In this document: piece by piece, positions 33,597 through 43,335 of the stretch | How the letters are laid out: the number at the start of each line of letters is the position of its first letter | How positions within the stretch are numbered: position 1 is the stretch's first letter | Assembly (NCBI GenBank): GCA_006226595.1 | Contig: SBGP01000081.1 | Span: 1-64,000 of the forward strand | Source of the DNA: Deltaproteobacteria bacterium | GTDB taxonomy: Bacteria > Myxococcota_A > UBA796 > GCA-2862545 | Length of the DNA: 64,000 bases | Reading direction: 5' to 3' | Notes under the pieces: model-generated | Told to the model about the DNA's origin: nothing | What the model saw: the letters and a program-made list of their open reading frames with translations, nothing else | Database searches by the model: none | Made by a program: the position numbers and the translations under genes

Positions 33597-34943
33597 ATGC
33601 GCTCTCTGCTCCCTGTGTTGGCCCTGTGTGCCGGCTGCTCGTCCACCATCACCTGCAAGAAGGTGGACCGCGCGACCTGCGTGGAGATCGAGGACGGCGA
33701 CGTCGCCGGGCTGCAGGACGCGGCGAACACCCTCGACGACGACAGCGCCATCGTGCTCGCCGAGGGCACGTGGGAGCTCGACAACGCCGTGACCTTCCGC
33801 AACGCGAACGGGGTGACGCTCATCGGGCAGGGCATGGGCGTGACCGTGCTCGACTTCGGCATCAACGAGAACCAGACCAACGGGGTGGACGTCATCGCCG
33901 ACGACTTCCACATCGAGGGGCTGACCATCCTCGACGCCCCCAAGGACGGCCTGCGTATCGAGGACAGCGATGGCATCGTGATTCGCGGCATCGAGGTCAC
34001 GTGGAGTGAAGAGGACAACCCGGAGAACGGCGCCTACGGCATCTACCCGGTGAAGGTCCAGCACGTGCTCATGGAGGACTCGGTCGCCTCGAACGCCTCG
34101 GATGCGGGCATCTACGTGGGCCAGTGCCAGCACGCGGTGGTGCGCCGCAATCGCGCCGAGAAGAACGTCGCCGGGCTCGAGATCGAGAACACGCAGTTCG
34201 CCGAGGTGTACGAGAACCAGGTCGAGGACAACACCGGAGGGCTCGTGGTCTTCGACCTTCCGGGCAACCCGGTGGTCGGCCGCGACATCCACATCCACGA
34301 CAACGTGATTCGAGACAACAACCGCGCGAACTTCGCACCGGGCGGCGTGGTCGCACAGATCCCCGCCGGCACCGGCACCTTCGCGATGGCCAGCCGCCGG
34401 GTGGTGATCACCGGCAATACCTACGAAGAGAACGACAGCGTCGACATCGCCATCATCTCGGGGCTGGTGATCGAGAGCGACGAGCAGCAGTGGTTCACCA
34501 CCGATGCCGAGCTGGTCGGCGACATCGACGGCCTCGACCTCGAGACCGGCACCGGCGGCGTGTTCAACTACCGGACCTCGGATGTGTGGGTGTACGGCAA
34601 CACACACTCCGGCAGCGGGACCGACCCCGACATGTCGAGCCTCGAAGAGCGCGAGCTCGGCTTCCTCATGGGCATCCTCTACGGGCAGGAGACCGTGGAC
34701 ACGGTGATCTACGACGCCATCGGCGAGAGCGGCCACTCACCGACCGATGCCTCGGCGAACACCAACGACAACCACATCTGCGTGGGGGCGGACGTGGGCA
34801 GCTTCGCGAGCCTCAACCTCGAGGTCCTCGCGGCGATGACCATCCCGAGCCTCGACGAGGTCTTCCGTCCGGATGCGCCCTTCGCGCCCTTCAACTGCAC
34901 GGGCCAGACGCCGATTGCCCCGGACGTCGAGGTCGAGGAGTGA
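33597..34943 (+). CDS. Parallel beta-helix lipoprotein (TIGR03805-type)
   Basis: 448 residues. Lipoprotein signal [15 protein letters not shown] right-handed parallel beta-helix follows: turns such as [99 protein letters not shown]. From family knowledge, this beta-helix family regularly occurs next to a dihaem-cytochrome-like family of unknown function, as here: its TGA overlaps the next GTG by 2 bp plus one shared base (GTGA). It probably sits at the outer surface or periplasm and binds or cleaves a polymer. No catalytic residues assigned. Confidence 0.85.
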   Translation: MRSLLPVLALCAGCSSTITCKKVDRATCVEIEDGDVAGLQDAANTLDDDSAIVLAEGTWELDNAVTFRNANGVTLIGQGMGVTVLDFGINENQTNGVDVIADDFHIEGLTILDAPKDGLRIEDSDGIVIRGIEVTWSEEDNPENGAYGIYPVKVQHVLMEDSVASNASDAGIYVGQCQHAVVRRNRAEKNVAGLEIENTQFAEVYENQVEDNTGGLVVFDLPGNPVVGRDIHIHDNVIRDNNRANFAPGGVVAQIPAGTGTFAMASRRVVITGNTYEENDSVDIAIISGLVIESDEQQWFTTDAELVGDIDGLDLETGTGGVFNYRTSDVWVYGNTHSGSGTDPDMSSLEERELGFLMGILYGQETVDTVIYDAIGESGHSPTDASANTNDNHICVGADVGSFASLNLEVLAAMTIPSLDEVFRPDAPFAPFNCTGQTPIAPDVEVEE

Positions 34944-35977
34944 GGCGCGCACTCCTCCTCGTCGCCCTGGTCGCGTGCGGCCCCGGCGAGACCCCGGAAG
35001 AGACGCCGACGCTGGCGGACTACGGCGTGCTCGGGTGGGACGGCCAGGAGCTGAGCTACGTCGACGACATCGTCACCTACGAGCTCGCGACGCCGCTGTT
35101 CAGCGACTACGCGGCCAAGCGGCGGGCGATTCGCCTGCCCGAGGGCGAGGCGGCGGCCTACGTCGAGGGCGATGCGGTGCTCGACTTTCCGGTCGGCACG
35201 CGCATCTTCAAGACCTTCCTCATGCCGGCGGACCTGAGGGCGCCGGGCCAGGACCTGCGCATCCTCGAGACCCGCGTGCTCACGCGGGACGCGGATGGCT
35301 GGGACACCGAGCCGTGGCTGTGGTCCGAGGACGGCTCGACCGCCGAGCTCGCCCCGTCCGGGGCGGCGATGACCCTCGAGGTCACCGGGCTCGACGGCCA
35401 GCCACAGACGATCCACTACCTCGTGCCGCAGCGAAACCAGTGCGTGGACTGCCACGAGCTCAAGGATGGCGAAGACCGCTACATGACGCCCATCGGGCCG
35501 AAGGTCCGGCACCTGCATCGCGACGCCCAGCTCGCGGACTTCGAAGCGCAGGGGCTGATCACCGGGCTGCCCGCGAATCCCGAGGCCGCCAGCGTGTGGG
35601 ACGAGGCGGTGGACCCGACGACGCTCGACGACGTCAGCCTCGACGCGCTCGCCCGCGACTACCTCGACATCAACTGCGCCCACTGCCACAACCCCAACGG
35701 CACCGAGGGCGTGAGCAGTCAGCTGTTCCTGCACCGCGGCGAGACCGATCCCTTCGCCCTTGGCGTGTGCAAGCGGCCGGGAAGCGCGGGGGCCGGGACG
35801 GGCGGCCTGACCTTCGACATCGTGCCCGGTGACCACACCCAGAGCATCCTGTGGTTCCGCATGCAGACCGAGGAGACGGGCGCGATGATGCCGGACATCG
35901 GCCGCAGTGTCGCGCACACCGCAGGCGTCGACGTGATCGCCGAGTGGATCGACCGCATGCCGGGAAGCTGCGACTAG
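34940..35977 (+). CDS. Dihaem c-type cytochrome-like lipoprotein (SO2930/HNE_0200 type)
   Basis: 345 residues from GTG 34940. Signal [13 protein letters not shown] with a lipobox (LVAC). Two CxxCH haem sites: CVDCH in QRNQCVDCHE, and CAHCH in DINCAHCHN ~85 residues later. The N-terminal domain shows the family pattern YELATPLFSDYAAKRRAIRLPEG, FPVGTRIFKTFLMP and ILETRVL. Proteins of this kind pair with the beta-helix family encoded directly upstream. Two haems imply electron transfer in the periplasm or at the surface. GTGA overlap indicates translational coupling. Confidence 0.88.
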   Translation: MRRALLLVALVACGPGETPEETPTLADYGVLGWDGQELSYVDDIVTYELATPLFSDYAAKRRAIRLPEGEAAAYVEGDAVLDFPVGTRIFKTFLMPADLRAPGQDLRILETRVLTRDADGWDTEPWLWSEDGSTAELAPSGAAMTLEVTGLDGQPQTIHYLVPQRNQCVDCHELKDGEDRYMTPIGPKVRHLHRDAQLADFEAQGLITGLPANPEAASVWDEAVDPTTLDDVSLDALARDYLDINCAHCHNPNGTEGVSSQLFLHRGETDPFALGVCKRPGSAGAGTGGLTFDIVPGDHTQSILWFRMQTEETGAMMPDIGRSVAHTAGVDVIAEWIDRMPGSCD

Positions 35978-35997
35978 TCTGCAGGAAGGATCCCAGC

Positions 35998-36177
35998 ATG
36001 GTCACGGTGGAACAGCGTCGTCATCCGCTCGCGCTTCGAGGCGTGGAAGCGCTGCTGCGTCGACTCCCGCAGCCCGAACTCTCCGCCACGGCGCTGCATG
36101 CCGCCGCCGAGCGTTCCGCCAGACGTGCGGGCGCGATGGCGGCCCAGTGGTCACTGTCGGTGGAGTCGGCGGGATGA
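35998..36177 (+). CDS. Small coupled protein upstream of AIR-synthase-like gene
   Basis: 59 residues, preceded by AGGAAGGA. The sequence is helical and basic, rich in Arg/Ala/Leu (HPLALRGVEALLRRLPQPELSATALHAAAERSARRAG). The stop overlaps the next start as ATGA at 36174-36177, so translation is coupled. It lies 20 bp after the cytochrome gene and may also be on that transcript. No family recognised. It could be a binding partner of the downstream protein or a translation-coupling leader. Confidence 0.5.
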   Translation: MVTVEQRRHPLALRGVEALLRRLPQPELSATALHAAAERSARRAGAMAAQWSLSVESAG

Positions 36178-37121
36178 GTCGCGAGTTCGCGCGGATTGCC
36201 GCGCTCCGGGCCCGGGTGGGGGCCGGGCCCAGGACCCAGCGCAATGCCCCGTTCGAGTCGGACTGCGAGCTCCTGCAGCTCGGCGAACAACTCCTGGCGC
36301 TCACCGTCGACACGCTCGGGGACGAGCTCCGCGAGGGCCTGGTGGCCGACCTGTACAGCGTGGGCTGGCTCGCGGCGGTCGCCAGCCTCTCGGACCTCGC
36401 GGCGGTCGGGGCGCGGCCGGAGGGCCTGCTGTGCTCGCTGTCGCTCCCGGAAGAGGACAGCAGCCGCCTCGACGCGGGACTCGCGGATGCGCTGGCTGCC
36501 CACGGCGTGGGGCTGCTCGGTGGGGATCTGCAGTTCGACAGCCAGCTCAGCGTGACCACCGTCGGCGTGGGCACGGTCGCGCATCCGCTCACTCGGCGCG
36601 GCACCCGCCCTGGAGATGTGCTGTTCGCAGCGGGGGCCTTCGGCGCCGGCAACCTGCTCGCACTGACCCACCTGCCCGAGCACGAAGCCGCCTATCGTCC
36701 GCGTGTGGACTTCGACCGGTGGCTTGCGCACGTGCCCCGCGTCCGCGCGTGCACGGACTCCAGCGACGGCCTGCTCGGAGCACTGCACAACCTCGCCGAT
36801 GGCGTGGGCTTCGAGGTCGACCTCGAACGCGTGCCCTTCGTCGACGCGGTCCGCGAGGTCTGCGCCGTCACCGGACTTCCGCTCGCTGGCTTCGCCGCCG
36901 GCGTGGTCGGCGACTACGGGCTCGTGTTCACCGCGGCACCCGCGCACGGCGCTGCGCTCGAAACCGCCGGGTTCGCGCGCCTCGGTCGGGCGGTGGAGGG
37001 GCCGCACCGGCTGGTTCACGGGGAGGCGCTGTGGGTCGTCGACGAAGCCTCGGTCGCGTCACTCGCCGAGGCGCGCTCGGCGGAGGCGCTGCTCGCGGGA
37101 CTCGCGGCCTGTCGTCGCTAG
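36174..37121 (+). CDS. AIR-synthase-related (ThiL/PurM-fold) protein
   Basis: 315 residues. PurM-like two-domain fold as in ThiL and SelD: VGWLAAVASLSDLAAVGARPEGLLCSLSLP, GLLGGDLQ, then RVRACTDSSDGLLGALHNLADGVGFEVDLERVPF (DSSDGL is the family's second metal/phosphate site) and GDYGLVFT. The normal N-terminal GDDxA metal motif is replaced by ESDCELL, so ATP-dependent kinase activity is doubtful without experiment. It could be a thiamine-phosphate kinase relative of altered function. It converges tail to tail with the P-loop kinase gene, sharing CTAG at 37118-37121. Confidence 0.75.
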   Translation: MSREFARIAALRARVGAGPRTQRNAPFESDCELLQLGEQLLALTVDTLGDELREGLVADLYSVGWLAAVASLSDLAAVGARPEGLLCSLSLPEEDSSRLDAGLADALAAHGVGLLGGDLQFDSQLSVTTVGVGTVAHPLTRRGTRPGDVLFAAGAFGAGNLLALTHLPEHEAAYRPRVDFDRWLAHVPRVRACTDSSDGLLGALHNLADGVGFEVDLERVPFVDAVREVCAVTGLPLAGFAAGVVGDYGLVFTAAPAHGAALETAGFARLGRAVEGPHRLVHGEALWVVDEASVASLAEARSAEALLAGLAACRR

Positions 37122-37714
37122 CCACGTCCCGTCAGCCGCTCGACGATGCGGGCGGCGTTGTCCTCGGGGGGCGCGGTGCCGTCGAGTGCGGTCCACGGGC
37201 CGTGAGCCCGCTCGATCTCGGCCCATAGCGGCGTCATCTTCGCCTGGAATCGCGCGAACGCGGCCTCGGCCTCGGAGTGCCCGCGCTCGTAGGCAGTGCT
37301 CTCGGTCTTGCGGGTGCGCGCGACCTCGTCGGGCACGCGGAGCACGAAGGTGTGCTCGGGCACCGGAAACAGCGTGGGGCACGCGTCGAACAGCGCGGCC
37401 GGACCGCCGTGTGCGCGCTCGGACACCGCGTACTTGTACCAGTAGCCGTCGAGCACCACGACCTCCGCGCCGGAGGCCATGCCGAGCTGGAGCGAGCGTG
37501 CCAGCCCGTGGAGGAGCAAGGTGCCGCGTCCGAGGTGGTCGAGCTCCCGCAGGTAGGTCTGCGCTTCACCGCGGCGCAGCAGGTCCCCGAGGGCGTCCCA
37601 GATCTGCACCACACGGGCGGAGGTGTTTCGGGCGTCGAGGGCCTCGACCACCGCGTTCGCGAGGGTCGACTTTCCGGTGCCGTCGGGGCCGGTGAGGGCG
37701 ATCAGTCGGGTCAT
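37118..37714 (-). CDS. Thymidylate-kinase-like P-loop kinase
   Basis: 198 residues. P-loop GPDGTGKS (residues 9-16) in MTRLIALTGPDGTGKST. A DGYWYKYAVSERAHGG segment follows a beta-strand in place of the usual DR motif of dTMP kinase. The lid region shows RVPDEVARTRKTESTAYERGHSE. The family phosphorylates nucleoside monophosphates, but variants of this type act on other substrates or in natural-product clusters. It is the last gene of a four-gene operon, with its ATG overlapping the previous stop (ATGA at 37714-37711). Confidence 0.72.
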   Translation of the reverse strand: MTRLIALTGPDGTGKSTLANAVVEALDARNTSARVVQIWDALGDLLRRGEAQTYLRELDHLGRGTLLLHGLARSLQLGMASGAEVVVLDGYWYKYAVSERAHGGPAALFDACPTLFPVPEHTFVLRVPDEVARTRKTESTAYERGHSEAEAAFARFQAKMTPLWAEIERAHGPWTALDGTAPPEDNAARIVERLTGRG

Positions 37715-39024
37715 TCGAGGATCCGCAGCAGCTCGGCGGCCGGGTGGTCCTGCAGTCGCTCGCCGCCGAGACCGAGGGCGTGCTGGACCCCGGAGACGCC
37801 GAGCACGCCGAAGGCTGCGACGAGGATGGCGACCAGGGTGCCATGGCCGTGGTCGAGGGCGAGACCGTGCCAGATGCGGCGCGAGGCGGAGACGCGGTCG
37901 GCCATGCGCCCGAGTCTTCCGGTCCGGGGGGCACGGCCGATGAGGCGCTCGCGCTCGTCCGCGTCGGGGCGAAGCCAGCGCCGCCAGATGCCAAGCCACG
38001 CCTCGGAGCGCTCCCCGAAGTCGCCGGAGAGCAGGAAGATCACCTGCTCGCGCTCGATGTCTGCGAGGTGCACGGACCGGGAGCGCACGAGGCGGTCGAC
38101 GTCGGCGAGGCGGGTGTCCACGTCCTTGCGCGTGAACGCCGTGGATGCCCTTCGCCAGCGCGTGCGCAGGTCTTCGGGAATGCCGATCGGCTGCATGGCG
38201 TCGGCGAGCGACAGCACCCGGTACACCGCATCCTCGGCGCCCGCGGTCCGCACGCGGGCCTCGAAGCGCTCCCAGTCGACGCCCGGGCCGAGCACGAGGT
38301 TGTACACGTCGGCGAGCTCGCGCACGCCGGTCTTGAAGTAGGGCAGGTGAATCGCGAGGTGCAGGAGGTTGTCCTCCCACGACATGCGCCAGGCGCGGGT
38401 CGTCGCGAAGTCGACCTCGACCGCGTCGCGCCAGATCGCGTCGAGGTCGGGCTGGAACGGGCTCTTCGGTGACACGAGGCCCCAGTGCGTGCCCACCACG
38501 CATGCACGGTCGGGTGACAGGTATGGCGGGCAGTGGTGCGAGCTCTCGGGGAAGATGGACACGCCGAACAGGTCGGTCACGCACACGAAGCCGAGCTCGG
38601 CGAGCACGGCCTTGAAGCCGTCCACGTCCTCGGGGCGCACCAGGATGTCGCTGTCGTTCATGCGCTTGTACGTGGGCTCGGCGTACAGCGTCTCGGCGAA
38701 GCCGATGCCCTTGAGGAGGATGACGTCGATGCTGCGCTCGCGGCAGCGTTCGAGGAAGCGCTCGGTCCACGTGCGTCGGGCGAGGTTGACCTCGGCGATG
38801 TGGGCCTCTTCGGCCTGCCAGCGCGCGAGGACCTCGGCGGGAAGCTGCTCGTCGAGTCCGAGGGCGCGAAGGTGCTTCAGGGCGAGGGGAATCGTGCGGT
38901 TGAGGTCGGCCAGCGCGTCGAGTTGGGCCAGGTCCCCGGCGGGCCACAGCGCGCGCACCCGGGCCTCGATGGCCGCGACCTGCGCGCGGCCGAGCAGACA
39001 CACGAGCTCGGAGGTCGGGTTCAT
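37711..39024 (-). CDS. NTP_transf_5-type nucleotidyltransferase family protein
   Basis: 437 residues. The motif LLKGIGFAETLYAEPTYKRMNDSDILVRPEDVDGFKAVLAELGF matches the uncharacterised nucleotidyltransferase family (LLKG, then R-D-x-D with the two Asp as metal ligands: NDSDIL). Around it are long helical regions, including one with LHLAIHLPYFKTGVRELADVY. The C-terminus has a hydrophobic stretch (TLVAILVAAFGVLGVSGV), which suggests membrane association. The family is found beside phosphotransfer and modification enzymes, with unknown substrates. Both ends overlap neighbours by ATGA: start 39024 over the lipid kinase stop, stop 37711 over the P-loop kinase start. Confidence 0.75.
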   Translation of the reverse strand: MNPTSELVCLLGRAQVAAIEARVRALWPAGDLAQLDALADLNRTIPLALKHLRALGLDEQLPAEVLARWQAEEAHIAEVNLARRTWTERFLERCRERSIDVILLKGIGFAETLYAEPTYKRMNDSDILVRPEDVDGFKAVLAELGFVCVTDLFGVSIFPESSHHCPPYLSPDRACVVGTHWGLVSPKSPFQPDLDAIWRDAVEVDFATTRAWRMSWEDNLLHLAIHLPYFKTGVRELADVYNLVLGPGVDWERFEARVRTAGAEDAVYRVLSLADAMQPIGIPEDLRTRWRRASTAFTRKDVDTRLADVDRLVRSRSVHLADIEREQVIFLLSGDFGERSEAWLGIWRRWLRPDADERERLIGRAPRTGRLGRMADRVSASRRIWHGLALDHGHGTLVAILVAAFGVLGVSGVQHALGLGGERLQDHPAAELLRILE

Positions 39025-40007
39025 GGACACATCCTCACCGCCTTGGGGAGCACGCGGGCGACGACGTGGCGGGCGGTGCGCGACTCCCCGTCGACCTCGA
39101 CGGTCCGGGCTCGGTCGAGGCGAATGTCGACGAGGTTCGCGGGCTGACTCGCGGTGCCCGAACACTCCGAGAACTGTCCGCCGTGCAGCGCGGCAAGTGC
39201 GACCAGCACCTCGCGACGGCCGACGTCGCCACACAGGTGGAGCCCGAAGTGGCCGTCGTCGGGGAGGGTGGCAAGGTCGAAGCGCATGTCGCCGCCGAGC
39301 CAGGGCGTCTTGACCACCGCGAGGCTCGCCATGCGCCCTCGTGCGAAGGGCTCGCCATCGGCGAGGACCTCGCCCCGCAGCGGGTCGAAGTGAGCGAGCA
39401 CGCGCAGGCCAGCGACGACGAACGCGGCGTCGACCCAGCGTCGCTTCAGCGTGCGAAGCAGGCCTCGCGAGCGGTGCACGCGCTCGTTGCCGTCGGCGGT
39501 GAGCCCGAGGCTTGCCGCGGCCAGGAACCACACGGGTGGGGCGTCGTCGAGGTGCAGCTCGCCGACATCCATGGGCCGGGCGGCCGCGAAGTCGAGCCGG
39601 TGGGGCACCCCTTCCGCACGCAGAGGCTTGTGGAGGTCGTTGGAGGAGCCGAGCCCCACGGCGCCGAGGGTGAGGTCCTCGAGGCGCACGCCGGTGGTGG
39701 GAAGCGCGACGCGCAGGGCATTGAGCAGGGTGTGGACGGTGCCGTCGCCGCCCGCCGCCACGAAGCGCCGCGCCCCGGCGAGCAGGCGGTTCACCACCCA
39801 CGCGTGGACGACGGGCTCGAGGACCTCGCCGTCGAGGCGCTCGGGATGTGCGAGGGTCGCGCAGTGTGCGAGCCCCGCCTGCCGCGCGGGCTCGGAGGTG
39901 AGGAAGGAGCGCCAGCGCGTGGCTCCGGCGCCGGCATTGCAGTGCGGGTTCACGAACACCGCATCGGCGACGAGCGCGTTCTCGCTCGGTGTCACCGGTC
40001 GAATCAT
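39021..40007 (-). CDS. Diacylglycerol-kinase-like lipid kinase (YegS/DagK family)
   Basis: 328 residues from ATG 40007, whose first bases overlap the previous stop (ATGA); ATG 40016 is an alternative. GGDGT at residues 86-90 is the ATP-binding signature, preceded by AVFVNPHCNAGAG, a variant of the usual NPxSG strand. GLGSSNDLHKPL follows at the usual place of the family's GTxND motif. The family uses ATP to phosphorylate a lipid hydroxyl: diacylglycerol, sphingoid base or a prenol-like alcohol. As second gene of the four-gene operon, its substrate may be the product of, or related to, the fused kinase upstream. Confidence 0.85.
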   Translation of the reverse strand: MIRPVTPSENALVADAVFVNPHCNAGAGATRWRSFLTSEPARQAGLAHCATLAHPERLDGEVLEPVVHAWVVNRLLAGARRFVAAGGDGTVHTLLNALRVALPTTGVRLEDLTLGAVGLGSSNDLHKPLRAEGVPHRLDFAAARPMDVGELHLDDAPPVWFLAAASLGLTADGNERVHRSRGLLRTLKRRWVDAAFVVAGLRVLAHFDPLRGEVLADGEPFARGRMASLAVVKTPWLGGDMRFDLATLPDDGHFGLHLCGDVGRREVLVALAALHGGQFSECSGTASQPANLVDIRLDRARTVEVDGESRTARHVVARVLPKAVRMCP

Positions 40008-41452
40008 CCCATCCACCCGTACAGCGCGAGTCCGGTGATCGCGCCGGTGAGCGACCCGAGCAGGTTCACCGCGTCATTCGTCATCCATCGGGGCCCGTGG
40101 GTGTGGTGGCCGATGACGCCGCAGTGCACGTGGTCTTCGGTGTCCGCCTCGCAGGCCGTGCATCGGTAGCGAGCCTGCCACAGGTCGCCGATGACGCTGT
40201 CCGCGGTCGAGCCGGCCATCCCGCCGATGCCGCCCGCGAGCACGAGGGCGGGTGCGAAGGACCCGGTTGCGGCGAGGTAGCCCGCGGTGGGCAGCACGCC
40301 GCCGAGCAGGGCCGCACCGTAGCCAGCGACGGTCACGCCACCGCTGGTTCCGGGGGCCACCGGCTGGAGCGAGGTGATGCGGCGCGGGGTCTCGGGCGAG
40401 AGCACGCCCAGCTCCGAGGCCAGGGTGTCGGCGGCCGCGGCGCCGAGGGCACCGGCGTAGGCCCACAGTGCCGCAGGACTGCCGGTGAGCCCGAACACCA
40501 GCGCGGCGACCCCTCCGAGGCCGACGTTCGCGAAGATCTGCAGGTGGTCGCGGCGAGCGCCCTTGCCCTGCAGCGGCTTGTGTCCGTGAGCGACGCGCGA
40601 GGCGAGGTTCACGGCGACGAAGACGAGCAGCAGCGCGCCGAACCAGCCCCCGCCCCCGCACGCGAGGACCACGAAGCCCATGAGCCATGCCGCGAACGCA
40701 CCGGTGGCGGTGAGGTGCGCGCGCCACACGCTGATGCCGACGATCGTGGCGCTAAGCCCCGCTGCCGCGAGGTGAGCCATCAGTGCCGGCATGTCCAGGT
40801 CGGCGGTGGCCGCCAGGTAGGCGCCCGCGACCACGGGCACGAGCACGTTGTCGGTCCCCCACGGCGACATGCCCTCGACAGCAGTGACGAGTGCGCCCGC
40901 GACCAGCCCGATCACGCAGGCGGCGAGCGGTGGCGCGAGCCCGAAGCCGACCAGGCAGCCGACGACGGCGAGCCACGACACGACGAAGGCGGTGGCGCTG
41001 CCCTCGATGGTACGGGTGCTGCCGTGCACCGGGTAGCTGCGGCGGCCGAAGCGCCGGCCCACCAGTGCCGCGAGCCCGTCCGAGAGCGCGAGGAGAAGCA
41101 CCGTGGCGACGAACAGCCCCGGTTCCCGCCAGGTGAGCAGCCCCGCGAAGTACACGCCGGCCGGGTACCAGGCGGCGCCGTGCCCGGAGCGGTCGACCGC
41201 GTGGATGGACTGCAGCCAGCCGAAGTGACGGGTGACGAGCAGGAGCACCGCGAACATCGCGCCGAGCAGGCCGACGGAGTGCACGCTCGTGAACAGCCAC
41301 GGGAAGCCCAGGATCCACGCGCCGCACGCGATGTGGCTGAACTTGCGCGTCGCCTCGTTGCCGGCACCGCGCGCGCGGCCGACCTCGCCGAGTGCGAGCA
41401 GCGACAGCAGCACCACCGCGGTGAGGAGCATGCCGGGGATGTCGTGTTCCAC
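40004..41452 (-). CDS. Fusion of phytol/dolichol-kinase-like domain and DUF92 (VTE6-like) domain
   Basis: 482 residues from GTG 41452, after GGAGG. Residues ~1-230 form a polytopic prenol-kinase-like domain (VTE5/SEC59/CDP-DAG-synthase fold) with KFSHIACG, LSDGLAALVGRRFGRR (S124-D125-G126) and STRTIEGS. From ~240 on, a DUF92/VTE6-like membrane domain shows LTATGAFAAWLMGF, NLASRVAHGHKPLQGKGARRD, AAAADTLASELGVLSPETPRRITS, VAPGTSGGVTVAGYGAALLGG and STADSVIGD. In cyanobacteria and plants, VTE5 makes phytyl phosphate from phytol and VTE6 makes the diphosphate. The fusion would perform both steps on a prenol. First gene of the four-gene operon. Confidence 0.85.
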   Translation of the reverse strand: MEHDIPGMLLTAVVLLSLLALGEVGRARGAGNEATRKFSHIACGAWILGFPWLFTSVHSVGLLGAMFAVLLLVTRHFGWLQSIHAVDRSGHGAAWYPAGVYFAGLLTWREPGLFVATVLLLALSDGLAALVGRRFGRRSYPVHGSTRTIEGSATAFVVSWLAVVGCLVGFGLAPPLAACVIGLVAGALVTAVEGMSPWGTDNVLVPVVAGAYLAATADLDMPALMAHLAAAGLSATIVGISVWRAHLTATGAFAAWLMGFVVLACGGGGWFGALLLVFVAVNLASRVAHGHKPLQGKGARRDHLQIFANVGLGGVAALVFGLTGSPAALWAYAGALGAAAADTLASELGVLSPETPRRITSLQPVAPGTSGGVTVAGYGAALLGGVLPTAGYLAATGSFAPALVLAGGIGGMAGSTADSVIGDLWQARYRCTACEADTEDHVHCGVIGHHTHGPRWMTNDAVNLLGSLTGAITGLALYGWMG

Positions 41453-41594
41453 GGCGCCTCCACTGGGACGCAGGTGATCGGACGGGCCGACGGGCGAGGA
41501 AGAGACGGGCTCGCGCCTCGCGTCGAGCCTACCCGAGGCGAGAGGACTGGCGTTGCACAGGAACCTTCGCGGTAGCCTGTGCCCGGAGGTCGCC

Positions 41595-42104
41595 GTGGCC
41601 GTCCTGCTCCTCCTCGCGCTTTCCGCGGGGGCACAGCCCATTGCCGAACAGCCCGATCGCGCGCTGTGCGGCGAGGTCGCGCTCGCCCACGTGGGCCCTC
41701 CGTACGGTCGACGCCTGCTCGCCGACGACACTGAGATGCCCGCCGAGGGGCTGCTGTTCGTGGAGGCGCCGATCCCGAGCAACCTGCAGCTGTGGTTCCG
41801 ACGTCGCGATCAGACCGGACTGCCGGCTCTCGCCACCACCCTGACCTTCGACCCACCCGTGCGGGTGGAGGGCTTCGATGCCGTGCGCGTGCCCGAGGGC
41901 CTCGGGCCTCGGTTCACGGTGGGTGTGCAGCGCTGGGACGAGACCTGCGTGCTCGACGCGACGCCGTTCGCGCTTCGGTCCGGGGATGCGACGGAGCAAG
42001 GCATCGGGACGGGCGTCGTCGCCGCGGTGATCGGCGCCACCGTGCTCGTGGTCGCGACGGGGGCGGTGGTCGCGGTGCAGCGCTGGCCCGGCCGGCTGTG
42101 GTGA
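41595..42104 (+). CDS. Exported hypothetical protein with C-terminal membrane anchor
   Basis: 169 residues from GTG 41595, which has GGAGG 5 nt upstream. Signal peptide MAVLLLLALSAGAQ, then a beta-rich domain with two cysteines (ALCGEVALAHVG, DETCVLDATP). The C-terminal hydrophobic segment GIGTGVVAAVIGATVLVVATGAVVAV is followed by a short basic tail (QRWPGRLW). That C-terminus recalls sorting signals or single-pass anchors. No family recognised. Divergent from the prenol-kinase fusion gene. Confidence 0.65.
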   Translation: MAVLLLLALSAGAQPIAEQPDRALCGEVALAHVGPPYGRRLLADDTEMPAEGLLFVEAPIPSNLQLWFRRRDQTGLPALATTLTFDPPVRVEGFDAVRVPEGLGPRFTVGVQRWDETCVLDATPFALRSGDATEQGIGTGVVAAVIGATVLVVATGAVVAVQRWPGRLW

Positions 42105-42108
42105 CGCG

Positions 42109-43326
<1,218 letters not shown>

Positions 43327-43335
43327 GGCGCCGGA

